A stretch of 64,000 nucleotides of DNA. Origin: Elymus sibiricus (lineage: Eukaryota; Streptophyta; Magnoliopsida; Poales; Poaceae). A program made the position numbers and the translations under genes. Shown in pieces: positions 23,262 through 34,600 of the stretch. Positions within the stretch are counted from its first letter, which is position 1, and each line of letters starts with the position of its first letter. The notes beneath the pieces were generated by a model that made no database searches, was not told where the DNA came from, and saw only the letters and a program-made list of their open reading frames with translations. The DNA lies in contig CM077676.1 of assembly GCA_039707655.1 (NCBI GenBank), positions 84,801,395 through 84,865,394 on the forward strand, given 5' to 3'.

Positions 23262-24039
23262 CTATGCATAGGCATTTTTATAAGCAAACAAATTATCAAG
23301 ACAGGTAATATCTAGCATATGCCAATAGGAAGTATGGAGCATCAATAATTTCAACATAACGGGAGGTAATTTAGTAACATGAAGATTTCTACAACCATAT
23401 TTTCCTCTCTCATAATAATTACATGTAGGATCATAATCAAACTCAACAATATAGCTATTATAAACAATAATATCTCTATGATCCACATGCATAAAAAATT
23501 TATAATCTTCCAAGATAGTGGGATTAACATCAACTAAATTCATGACCTCTCCAAACCCACTTTTGTCAAAAATTTATAAAGTAATTCTCAAAAGTAGTGG
23601 GATCATTATTACCTAAAGTTGACGCTCTTCCAAACCCACTTTTAATAGTATTGCAAACATTATTATCAATAACCTATTCATCATGAGGCTTAAATAAATT
23701 TTCAAGATCATAAGAAGCATTATCACCCCAATCATGATCATTGCAATAAGTAGTGGACATAACAAAATTATCATCCCCAAGCTTGTAGTTTTGCATATTA
23801 TTAGCAAAATTCAAATTAATAGAATTTATAGTAACATCATTGCAATCATGCTTTTCAATCAAGGAGCTATCATGATTCACTTTATAAATTTCTTCTTCTA
23901 ACACTTCATCACAATTTTCAGATTCATGATTTTCAAGCAGAACTTCATAGAAAAAATCAAGAGCACTCAAATCACTAGCAATTGGTTCATTATAATTGGA
24001 TCTTTGGAAAATATTAGAAAGTGGATGAGGATCCATAGT
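23262..24039 (-). pseudogene. Sab1 cassette ORF of unknown function
   Basis: About 259 codons starting at the ATG at 24037-24039 (MDPHPLSNIFQRSNYNE). It carries one in-frame TAG after LFKPHDE (near 23676) and a one-base T insertion near 23570, after which MNLVDVNPTILEDYK continues to the stop at 23262. The protein is acidic in the first half and has a Tyr/Cys-containing end (CNYYERGKYGCRNLHVTK). Two segments repeat each other: KSGFGRASTLGNNDPTTFENY and KSGFGEVMNLVDVNPTILEDY. I recognise no domain. It sits where Sab2 has a different, gag-like ORF. Confidence 0.6.
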
Positions 24040-24247
24040 GATCTTAAATTTTTGTTTTACTTTATGTTCTTGTGTGTTGACATGGCAATAAAAAGCAAGC
24101 AAGCAAATAAAATATTTTTGTGTTTTTGTAAAAAAAATTAGAAGTGGGGGAGATGAAAACTAGAGGCAAATGCAAATAAAAGGTAAATAAAATAAATGTA
24201 AGTGGATGATAGTTTGTGCGAAGGTACTTGGTAATTTTGATGATGTC

Positions 24248-24265
24248 TCCCCAGCAACGGCGCCA
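24248..24265 (-). other. Sab1 primer binding site (tRNA-Asp type)
   Basis: On the minus strand TGGCGCCGTTGCTGGGGA, 11 bases inside the 5' LTR. It matches the 3' end of plant tRNA-Asp except one base, as known for Athila-type elements. Confidence 0.85.
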
Positions 24266-24276
24266 GAAATTCTTGC

Positions 24277-26877
24277 TGCTACTTGTAGTCTGCGTTGGTA
24301 TTTCCCCGAAGAGGAGAGGATGATGCAGTATAGTAGAGATAAGTATTTCAATCAGTTAAGAACCAAGGTTATCAATCCAGCAGGAGAACCAAGCAAAATT
24401 CCGTTAAGCGCACCTGCACACAAAAGAGCAAACACTTGCACCCAACACAAATAAGAGGGTTGTCAATCCTCTTAGCGGTTATTTGCAAGGATTAAATCTT
24501 ATCGAGGTAAATAGATAAACTAAAATACTAATTAAAATAAAAGTAAATAAATTGCAGCAAAGTATTTTTAGGTTTTTAATATATGATAAAGTAGACCGGG
24601 GGCCATAGTTTTCACTAGAGGCTTCTCTCTCGAACATATAGCATACGGTGGGTAAACAAATTACTGTTGGGCAATTGATAGAAAAGCAAATAATTATGAC
24701 GGATTCATGGCAATGATCATGTATATAGGCATCATGTCCGAAACAAGTAGACCGACTCCTGCCTGCATCTACTACTATTACTCCACCCATCGACCGCTAT
24801 CCAGCATGCATCTAGGGTATTAAGTATGAAACAGAATAACGCCTTAAGCAAGATGACATGATGTAGACAAAGTAAACTCAAGCAATATGATTAAACCCCA
24901 TCTTTTTATCCTTAATGGCAACAATACAAATACGTGTCATGTCCCCTTCTGTCACTCGGATTGAGCACCGCAAGACTGAACCCATCACAAAGCACCTCTC
25001 CCATTGCAAGATAAATCAATCTAGTAGGCCAAACCAAATCGATAGATCATAGAGAAATACAAAGCTATAATAATCATGCATAAAAGAGTTCAGAGAAGAC
25101 TCAAATATTTCTCATGAATAATCTGATCATAAACTCACAATTCATCGGATCCCATTCGCACGGCCACACTAGGAAGTGTATACTTGGGCTTAGGAGCCTC
25201 CTTGGGGTTCCGGCTCGATGAACCTCTCAAGCTCCACTTGAGCATTTTCTTTTTCTGAAAATTTCTGAAATTTTTAGTGACTCAAAATAAAAATGAACAA
25301 AACTCAACAAAATTGATACCAAGTACTCTCACATGTATCTAGAAGCTATATTATGCATCAAAACTACTTTGGACCATACAAACTCAACATGCAGGCTATT
25401 AAACATGGTTACCACAGCAGCAAAAATTTGCAAAGTATAAAGCACTAGAGAAAAAACTAATTGGAGCATTGGAGGAGTCACATACCAAGGAGTAATTCCT
25501 CAAAACAGTTTTGGAAATGGAGTTCCGAGCAAGGAGATCGAAAATCACAGCAAAATGAGCAACAACACGGGCTTGGGAGCAAGCTTGATTTTTTCTGGAG
25601 GAAGAAGAAGGAGGTGGGTGGCTGGCATAAGTGAGTGGGTCCTTGTGGGACCCACAAGCCTGCTGGGCGCGCCCGGGGGGGTGGGCGCACTCTGTGGGCT
25701 TGTGGCTCACAGGTGCACCCCACTGGGGTGTGTTCAGTGCCAAAAATTCTTAAATATTCTGGAAAAACTCATACTAAATTTTCATGGCATTCTGAGAACT
25801 TTTATTTTGGGGCCATTTTTTATTGCACGGAAAATTCAGAAAACAGGATAATCATGGCATTTTATTTTATTCTACTAAAAATAACAGAGAGTAAAAGGTG
25901 GGTACAGAAAGTTGTGCAAAGTAAACTCAAGCAATATGATTAAACCCCATCTTTTTATCCTTAATGGCAACAATACAAATACGTGTCATATCCCCTTCTG
26001 TCACTGGGATTGAGCACCGCAAGACTGAACCCATCACAAAGCACCTCTCCCATTGCAAGATAAATCAATCTAGTAGGCCAAACCAAATCGATAGATCATA
26101 GAGAAATACAAAGCTATAATAATCATGCATAAAAGAGTTCAGAGAACACTCAAATATTTCTCATGAATAATCTAATCATAAACTCACAATTCATCGGATC
26201 CCAACAAACACACCGCAAAAGAAGATTACATCGGATAGAACTCCAAGAACATCGAGGAGAACATGGTATTGAAGATCAAAGAGAGAGAAGAAGCCATTTA
26301 GATACTAGCTATGGACCCGTAGGTCTGTGGTAAACTACTCACACATCATCGGAAGGGCAGCAAGGTTGATGAAGAAGCCCTCCGTGATCGATGCCCCATC
26401 TGGCAGAGTACCGAAAAAGGCCTACAGATGGGATCACGGAAGAACAGAGGCTTGCGGCGGCGGAAAAGTTTTCTCTTCTATCTCTCTATTGGTTCGGGAA
26501 TATTTTTGAATTTATAGCGAAGGAATTAGGTCAAGATGTGCCACGAGGGGCCCACAAGCCTGGGGGGCGCGGCCACCCCCCTGGGGCGCGCCCTCCAGGC
26601 TTGCCGCCCCCTCGTGGCTCTTCTGGTCTTCTCCCGAAGCTTCCTGGGTCTCTTCTGTTCCAGAAAAAATTAATCCAAGGTTTTTTCTCGGTTGGACACT
26701 TTTTGATAATGATTTTCTGAAAAGGCAAAAATTAGCAAAAAACAACAACTGGCACTGGGCACTGGGTTAATAGGTTAGTCCCAGAAAATGATATATAATG
26801 GCATATAATTGCATATAAAACATCCAAGATTGATACTATAATAGCATGGAACAATAAAAAATTATAGAAACGTATCA
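24277..26877 (-). repeat. Sab1 5' LTR, interrupted by array junctions
   Basis: LTR text runs 24277-25154, breaks into a 763-bp foreign block (25155-25917), then resumes at 25918 with a second copy of the 24871-25154 segment and goes on to GTATCA at 26877. The two copies of the 284-bp segment differ at a few bases. In units 1 and 3 the LTR end lacks about 10 bp (atagaaacgtatca); unit 2 keeps the full end. Confidence 0.85.
25155..25917 (-). repeat. Array unit 0: partial copy of the spacer block (763 bp)
   Basis: Starts ttcgcacggccacactagg and ends gggtacagaaagttgtgc. Equal-length copies lie at 30882-31644 and 36617-37379, and the source copy is about 42341-43105. It holds the N-terminal coding end of the X extra ORF and the spacer upstream of it. 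The left joint, after ggatccca of the Sab1 LTR, is unique. Confidence 0.9.
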
Positions 26878-27805
26878 GGTCCTTATGGAAACTAAGGGAT
26901 ATTAAGGCCTCCTTTTAATAGAGAACCGGAACAAAGCATTAGCACATAGTGAATACATGAACTCCTCAAACTACGGCTATCACCGGAAAGAATCCCAATT
27001 ATTGTCACCATGGGGTATGCAGTTCATGACACATAACAGGTGCATATAACTTGCAAGATAGGATTAAGAACTTAAATATATTCATGAAAACATAAAGGGT
27101 TCAGATCTGAAATCATGGCACTCGGGCCCTAGTGACAAGCATTAAGCATAGCAAAGTCATAGCAACATCAATCTCAGATCATAATGGATACTTGGGATCA
27201 AAGCCCTACCAAATTAACTCGATTACATGGTAAATCGTATCCAACCCATCATCGTCCAGCAAGCCTACGAATAAATTACTCCCACACGGCGGTGAGCATC
27301 ATGAAATTGGTGATGGAGGATGGTTGATGATGATGACGGCGTTGAATCCCCCTCTCCGGAGCCCCGATCGGACTCCAGATCAGCCCTCCTGATGAAGAAC
27401 ATGAGGTGGCGGTGGCTCCGTATCGTAAAACGCGATGATTCTTTCTCTCTGATTTTTTCTCCACGAATAGGTACTTATAGCGTTGGAGTTAGGTCAAACA
27501 GAGTTGCCAGGGGCCCACAAGCCTGCTAGGCGCGCCCTGGGGGGTGGCCGCGCCCCCAGGCTTGTGGCGCCTGTGCCCCCCCCCCCCTCTGATGGATCTT
27601 TGCGCCAGTATTTTTTATATATTCTGAAATAATTCTCCGTACATTTTCAGATCCATCCGAGAACTTTTATTTCTGCACAAAAACAACACCATGCAATCCT
27701 GCTGAAAACAGCGTCCGTCCGGGTTAGTTCCATTCAAATCATGCAAATTAGAGTCCAAACTAGAGCAAAAGTGTTTGGAAAAGTAGATACATTTGGGACA
27801 TATCA

Positions 27806-29918
27806 ACTCCCCCAAGCTTAACTCATTGCTTGTCCTCAAGCAATTCAGTTGACAAACTGAAAGTGACAAAGAAAAACTTTTACAAACTCTTTCGTTCTTG
27901 TTGTCTGTATATATACTTAACTAGCATCCAAGTTTTCAGCAAAGATTATGAACTAACCATATGAATGATAACACTTAGGTCTCACATTTACTCATGGCAA
28001 TAACATAACCAACTAGCGAGCAATAATAAGATATCTCGGATGCCAACACTTTGTCAAAATAATCATGATATAATATGATAACATGGTATCTCGCTTGCCC
28101 TTTCTGAGACCGCAAAACATAAATGTAGAGCACCTCTGAGATTCAAGCAACGACTAAACATTGTAATAAAGGGTAGAGGATATCCATTCATGATCACACC
28201 CAACATTAACTATACTCAATGCATAAAAATGACAATAGTGCTCTCCAACTGGTGCTTAAATGAGAGGGTGATGACTCTACAATAAAAATAAAATAACATA
28301 AAAGTAAATGGATAGGCCCTTCGCATAGGGAAGCATGGATTTGCAGCGGTGCCAGAGCTCGAAGCTTAAAGTAGAGATGAAAATAATTTTGGGAGGTATG
28401 CTTTTCCTGTCAACGTCACGACCGAGAGTTTTCAATATCTTCCATGCTAAACAAATTGTAGGCGGTTCCCAAGCGGAAAGGTAAAGTTTACTCCCCCTCC
28501 ACCGTACCAACACAAGCCACGGCTAGCCGAATCCTCGGGTGCCCTCCATACCAACAACTTTTCGGGGGAGTTTGTTTGCATTATATAACAATTTGAGCAA
28601 TAGGACTGGGCATCCCAATTACCATCCTCTCTCGTGCAATGACAAGGGAATAAACACTCATCTGAGAGTAACCCGCTTAGCATGGAAGTTACTGACCACC
28701 CCCTGTCGCTCCATGAGCGGTACGGGCACACAAAAGAGATGTTCGTTTGAATATTTAGAGATGGCACTTGCAAATTTACTTGGAACGGCAGAGTAATACC
28801 GCATATAGGTAGATATAGTGGACTCATCTGGAACAAATTTGGTTTAGGGATTTGGATGCACAAGCAGTATTCCCGCTTAGTACAGGCGAAGGCTAGCAAA
28901 TAGATTAAGAAGCGATCAGCTAGAGAGCGAAAACGTTCATAGACATGCATTGCGAATAATTAACATTGAAAACGAGCATGAGTAGGATATCAACACCCTG
29001 AACATAAATATCATGGAGGCTATGTTGGTTTTGATTTAACTACATGTATGAACATGTGCCAAGTCAAGCCACTCGAATTACTCAGAGGAGGATACCATGC
29101 TAACATACTACATCACAACCATTTTAATGCATGTTGACACTCAAGATAAATCATTATCCACTCCTAGCTATTTAAGCATGGCATGAGCAACTATAATCTC
29201 TAATTGTCATCACAAATATGTTTACTCATAATAATGCTGAATCATGAATACTGAGCTAATCATATTTACAAAAACAAAAACAAGGAGAGTTCATACCAGC
29301 TTTTCTTCACCGCAATCACTTCATCAAATATCGTCATTATTGCCTTTCACTTGAACGACCGAATGATGTGATAATAATAAGAATGGTGCAAGTGTGACGT
29401 GGACTAAGCTGGAATCTGCAAACATTTATTCAAAGGAGAAGACAAAGTAACTGTGGCTCTTTGTTAGATCAACAATATAGCATATGGGAGCCACTCAACA
29501 TTTTCATCGTGGTGTTCTTGCAACGACTCAACGAAAAGAAAAGAAATTCAGAGAAACACACTGAAATATTTTTGGAGTTTTTGGTTTTTCTGAACAAAGC
29601 AAATTAATGAAGGAAAATGAAAAATGAGAAAAACTATTTACACGGAAAAGCTCCCAACAAGTAAAAGAAGAAATGAGAAATCTTTTTGGGTTTTCTTTTA
29701 CTACTACGCATTAACTAGACAAGAAAGAAACTACAACTAATTTTTTTTGGATTTTCAAAAGTTTTTCAAACACACAAGAAGAAAGCGAAAATAAAACTAG
29801 CATGGATATACAAGGAAAAAGGTTGAACACCGACAACTGGAATGAATGTGTGAACATAAATGTAATGTCGGTGAGAAATACGCAGTCCCCCAAGCTTAGG
29901 CTTTTGGCCTAAGTTGGT
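27806..29918. other. X 3' UTR, unit 1 copy
   Basis: Begins actcccccaagcttaac, the reverse polypurine tract next to the LTR, and ends at cccccaagcttaggctttt beside the extra ORF. The same stretch is at 33541-35653 and 39269-41381. A minus-strand open frame of 167 codons (28447-28950) is kept in units 1 and 3 but broken in unit 2. It lacks recognisable motifs, so I treat the region as non-coding. Confidence 0.7.
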
Positions 29919-30896
29919 CTACGGCCACGGGTCGAAATCAACACCTCCCGGATAGTGCGGAGATTGCTGAGGATCCCACTGGTAAATGGCCTCCTGAGGC
30001 TCCCACTGATAGATGGGCTCCTGGTACGGCTCTGGTGCTGGTGCTGGCTCAGGTACTTGGGGCTGGTGCAAGCCCCAATAAGTGTAAATGTCCTTAGGCA
30101 TGATGGTGTATCTGCCACTGTGAATATCAAACAAGGTAGGCGCTGGCAAAGTAATAATCTCACATGTACCCTGACTGAATACCAAGTTATACTGAAATCG
30201 TTTACGGCCCCGGTTAATAAAGTCATGCCCAACCATACTCTCGTGGTCAAGATGCATAACGGGTAAAAGCCTCTCTTCCCTCTCGTCGTGCCTAATAGGA
30301 ATCTCGAAATGTTTAACGAGACGGGAAGCATAAATACCACCATAAATAGCGCCCCTGGAATGGTTAGTGTGCAACCGTCGGGCAACCATAGCACCCCACC
30401 TAAAGGTCCTATCAGCATAAAGTGCGTGGCGCAAAATAGCAAGGTCAGGCGAACTGAGTGTGCCACTCTCCCACTGACGAGTTAGACACCTCCTAGCAAA
30501 TAATGAATAATAGCGCAAAACAGGGAAATGTAAACTAGCAACCCTAGCCTCAGAAACTCCCCAAGACTCCCCCACGGTAACCTCAGAGATGAACTCCGAG
30601 ACATCCCTGGGATGTAGCTCTAATGGGCTACCCTCGTTGGGAAGCTTGCATACATCGCAAAATTCCTCAAGTGTCAACTTTTGGGGAACTTCATATAAAT
30701 TAAATGTCACTGTGGGTGTATCTCTCCTAGCATGAAAATGAAAGCTTTGCACGAAAGTATTAGTAAGGAGAAGATACTGGTCACACTTATCTTTGAGGAA
30801 CGGGATAATGCCAGCATTGCTAGCCAAATGATAGAAATCGTCGTAAATCCCTGCATCCCTCAAGAACTTGTCGCACGGCCATTCGCACGGCCACAC
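29919..30896 (-). pseudogene. X extra ORF (Athila ORF-1-like), unit 1, N-terminus frameshifted
   Basis: The body is open to the stop at 29919, but the reading frame from the natural start (equivalent of 42434, near 30972) is thrown out by one net base at the joint gtgcgaatggccgtgcgac. Text resembling the plant Athila ORF-1 family is seen: LLLTNTFVQSFHFHARRD, LTLEEFCDVCKL and RGAIYGGIYASRLVKHFE. The C-terminus is Pro/Gln-rich with YQW repeats (EPIYQWEPQEAIYQWDPQQ). Unit 1 differs from units 2 and 3 at several residues (VQSF for VESF, TFNLYEV for TFYLYEV, TNHSRG for TNRSRG). Function of this family is unknown; it lies where other Athila-type elements have an env-like ORF. Confidence 0.7.
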
Positions 30897-31644
30897 TAGG
30901 AAGTGTATACTTGGGCTTAGGAGCCTCCTTGGGGTTCCGGCTCGATGAACCTCTCAAGCTCCACTTGAGCATTTTCTTTTTCTGAAAATTTCTGAAATTT
31001 TTAGTGACTCAAAATAAAAATGAACAAAACTCAACAAAATTGATACCAAGTACTCTCACATGTATCTAGAAGCTATATTATGCATCAAAACTACTTTGGA
31101 CCATACAAACTCAACATGCAAGCTAATAAACATGGTTACCACAGCAGCAAAAATTTGCAAAGTATAAAGCACTAGAGAAAAAACTAATTGGAGCATTGGA
31201 GGAGTCACATACCAAGGAGTAATTCCTCAAAACAGTTTTGGAAACGGAGTTCCGAGCAAGGAGATCGAAAATCACAGCAAAATGAGCAACAACACGGGCT
31301 TGGGAGCAAGCTTGATTTTTTCTGGAGGAAGAAGAAGGAGGTGGGTGGCTGGCATAAGTGAGTGGGTCCTTGTGGGACCCACAAGCCTGCTGGGCGCGCC
31401 CGGGGGGGTGGGCGCACTCTATGGGCTTGTGGCTCACAAGTGCACCCCACTTGGGTGTGTTCAGTGCCAAAAATTCTTAAATATTCTGGAAAAACTCATA
31501 CTAAATTTTCATGGCATTCTGAGAACTTTTATTTTGGGGCCATTTTTTATTGCACGGAAAATTCAGAAAACAGGATAATCATGGCATTTTATTTTATTCT
31601 ACTAAAAATAACAGAGAGTAAAAGGTGGGTACAGAAAGTTGTGC

Positions 31645-34600
31645 AAAGTAAACTCAAGCAATATGATTAAACCCCATCTTTTTATCCTTAATGGCAACAA
31701 TACAAATACGTGTCATATCCCCTTCTGTCACTGGGATTGAGCACCGCAAGACTGAACCCATCACAAAGCACCTCTCCCATTGCAAGATAAATCAATCTAG
31801 TAGGCCAAACCAAATCGATAGATCATAGAGGAATACAAAGCTATAATAATCATGCATAAAAGAGTTCAGGGAAGAGTCAAATATTTCTCATGAATAATCT
31901 AATCATAAACTCACAATTCATCGGATCCCAACAAACACACCGCAAAAGAAGATTACATCGGATAGAACTCCAAGAACATCGCGGAGAACATGGTATTGAA
32001 GATCAAAGAGAGAGAAGAAGCCATTTAGATACTAGCTATGGACCCGTAGGTCTGTGGTAAACTACTCACACATCATCGGAAGGGCAGCAAGGTTGATGAA
32101 GAAGCCCTCCGTGATCGATGCCCCCTCTGGCAGAGTACCGAAAAAGGCCTACAGATGGGATCACGGAAGAACAGAGGCTTGCGGCGGCGGAAAAGTTTTC
32201 TCTTCTATCTCTCTATTGGTTCGGGAATATTTGTGAATTTATAGCGAAGGAATTAGGTCAAGATGTGCCACGAGGGGCCCACAAGCCTGGGGGGCGCGGC
32301 CACCCCCCTGGGGCGTGCCCTCCAGGCTTGCCAACCCCTCGTGGCTCTTCTGGTCTTCTCCTGAAGCTTCCTGGGTCTCTTCTGTTCCAGAAAAATTTAA
32401 TCCAAAGTTTTTTCTCGGTTGGACACTTTTTGATAATGATTTTCTGAAAAGGCAAAAATAAGCAAAAAACAGCAACTGGCACTGGGCACTGGGTTAATAG
32501 GTTAGTCCCAAAAAATGATATATAATGGCATATAATTGCATATAAAACATCCAAGATTGATACTATAATAGCATGGAACAATCAAAAATTATAGATACGT
32601 TGGAGACGTATCAGGTCCTTATGGAAACTAAGGGATATTAAGGCCTCCTTTTAATAGAGAACCGGAACAATGCATTAGCACATAGTGAATACATGAACTC
32701 CTCAAACTACGGCAATCACCGGAAAGAATCCCAATTATTGTCACCATGGGGTATGCAGTTCATGACACGTAACAGGTGCATATAACTTGCAGGATAGGAT
32801 CAAGAACTTAAATATATTCATGAAAACATAAAGGGTTCAGATCTGAAATCATGGCACTCGGGCCCTAGTGACAAGCATTAAGCATAGCAAAGTCATAGCA
32901 ACATCAATCTCAGAACATAATGGATACTAGGGATCAAAGCCCTACCAAATTGACTCGATTACATGGTAAATCGTATCCAACCCATCATCGTCCAGCAAGC
33001 CTACGAAGAAATTACTCACACACGGCGGTGAGCATCATGAAATTGGTGATGGAGGATGGTTGATGATGATGACGGCGTTGAATCCCCCTCTCCGGAGCCC
33101 CGAACGGACTCCAGATCAGCCCTCCTGATGAAGAACCTGAGGTGGCGGTGGCTCCATATCGTAAAACGCGATGATTCTTTCTCTCTGATTTTTTCTCCAC
33201 GAATAGGTACTTATAGCGTTGGAGTTAGGTCAAACAGAGTTGCCAGGGGCCCACAAGCCTGCCAGGCGCGCCCTGGGGGTGGCCGCGCCCCCCAGGCTTG
33301 TGGCGCCTGTGCCCCCCCCCCTCTGATGGATCTTTGCGCCAGTATTTTTTATATATTCTGAAATAATTCTACATAAATTTTTAGATCCATCCGAGAACTT
33401 TTATTTCTGCACAAAAGCAACACCATGGCAATTCTACTGAAAACAGCGTCAGTCCGGGTTAGTTCCTTTCAAATCATGCAAATTAGAGTCCAAACTAGAG
33501 CAAAAGTGTTTGGAAAAGTAGATACATTTGGGACATATCAACTCCCCCAAGCTTAACTCATTGCTTGTCCTCAAGCAATTCAGTTGACAAACTGAAAGTG
33601 ACAAAGAAAAACTTTTACAAACTCTTTTGTTCTTGTTGTCTGTATATATACTTAACTAGCATCCAAGTTTTCATTAAAGATTATGAACAAACCATATGAA
33701 TGATAACACTTAGGTCTCACATTTACTCATGGCAATAACATAACCAACTAGCGAGCAATAATAAGATATCTCGGATGCCAACACTTTGTCAAAACAATCA
33801 TGATATAATATGATAACATGGTATCTCGCTTGCCCTTTCTGAGACCGCAAAACATAAATGTAGAGCACCTCTGAGATTCAAGCAACGACTAAACATTGTA
33901 ATTCAGGGTAGAGGATATCCATTCATGATCACACCCAACATTAACTATACTCAATGCATAAAAATGACAATAGTGCTCTCCAACTGGTGCTTAAATGATA
34001 GGGTGATGACTCTACAATAAAAATAAAATAACATAAAAGTAAATGGATAGGCCCTTCGCAGAGGGAAGCATGGATTTGCAGCGGTGCCAGAGCTCGAAGC
34101 TTAAATTAGAGATGAAAATAATTTTGGGAGGTATGCTTTTCCTGTCAACGTCACGACCGAGGGTTTTCAATATCTTCCATGCTAAACAAATTGTAGGCGG
34201 TTACCAAGCGGAAATGTAAAGTTTACTCCCCCTCCACCATACCAACACAAGCCACGGCTAGCCGAATCCTCGGGTGCCCTCCATACCAACAACTTTTCGG
34301 GGGAGTTTGCTTGCATTATATAATGATTTGAGCAATAGGACTGGGCATCCCAATTACCATCCTCTCTCGTGCAATGACAAGTGAATAAACACTCATCTGA
34401 GAGTAACCCGCTTAGCATGGAAGTTACTGACCGCCCCCTGTCGCTTCATGAGCGGTACGGGCACACAAAACAAATGTTCGTTTGAATATTTAGAGATGGC
34501 ACTTGCAAATTTACTTGGAACGGCAGAGTAATACCGCATATAGGTAGATATAGTCGACTCATCTGGAACAAATTTGGTTGAGGGATTTGGATGCACAAGC

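Larger units (their letters stand above)
18826..26877 (-). mobile_element. Non-autonomous Gypsy element Sab1
   Basis: Reverse-oriented, with termini TGCTACTTG...GTATCA, GGTCC duplications and a tRNA-Asp-type primer site at 24248-24265. The 3' LTR is 18826-20322. The 5' LTR (24277-26877) is swollen by a 763-bp spacer block and a repeated 284-bp LTR segment, the left edge of the tandem array. The internal region holds one decayed cassette ORF (23262-24039) and about 3 kb of non-coding DNA shared with Sab2. No gag, protease or pol motif is recognisable. Resemblance to the Sabrina group is from memory. Confidence 0.85.
25918..31644 (-). repeat. Array unit 1 (about 5727 bp)
   Basis: Order on the + strand: Sab1 LTR tail 25918-26877, X LTR 26878-27805, X 3' UTR 27806-29918, extra ORF 29919-30896, spacer block 30882-31644. 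Units are nearly identical, differing by scattered substitutions and small indels. Diagnostic bases include cagatcataatggatacttggg near 27175 and tataacaatttgagc near 28585. Confidence 0.93.

Noticed and set aside
24248..24265. A tRNA-Asp gene fragment
   Set aside because: Only 18 bases match, exactly at the primer-site position of LTR elements.
28447..28950. 167-codon open frame in the X 3' UTR (also 39910-40413)
   Set aside because: It is broken in unit 2, has no motif and lies in a region that matches non-coding 3' UTR.
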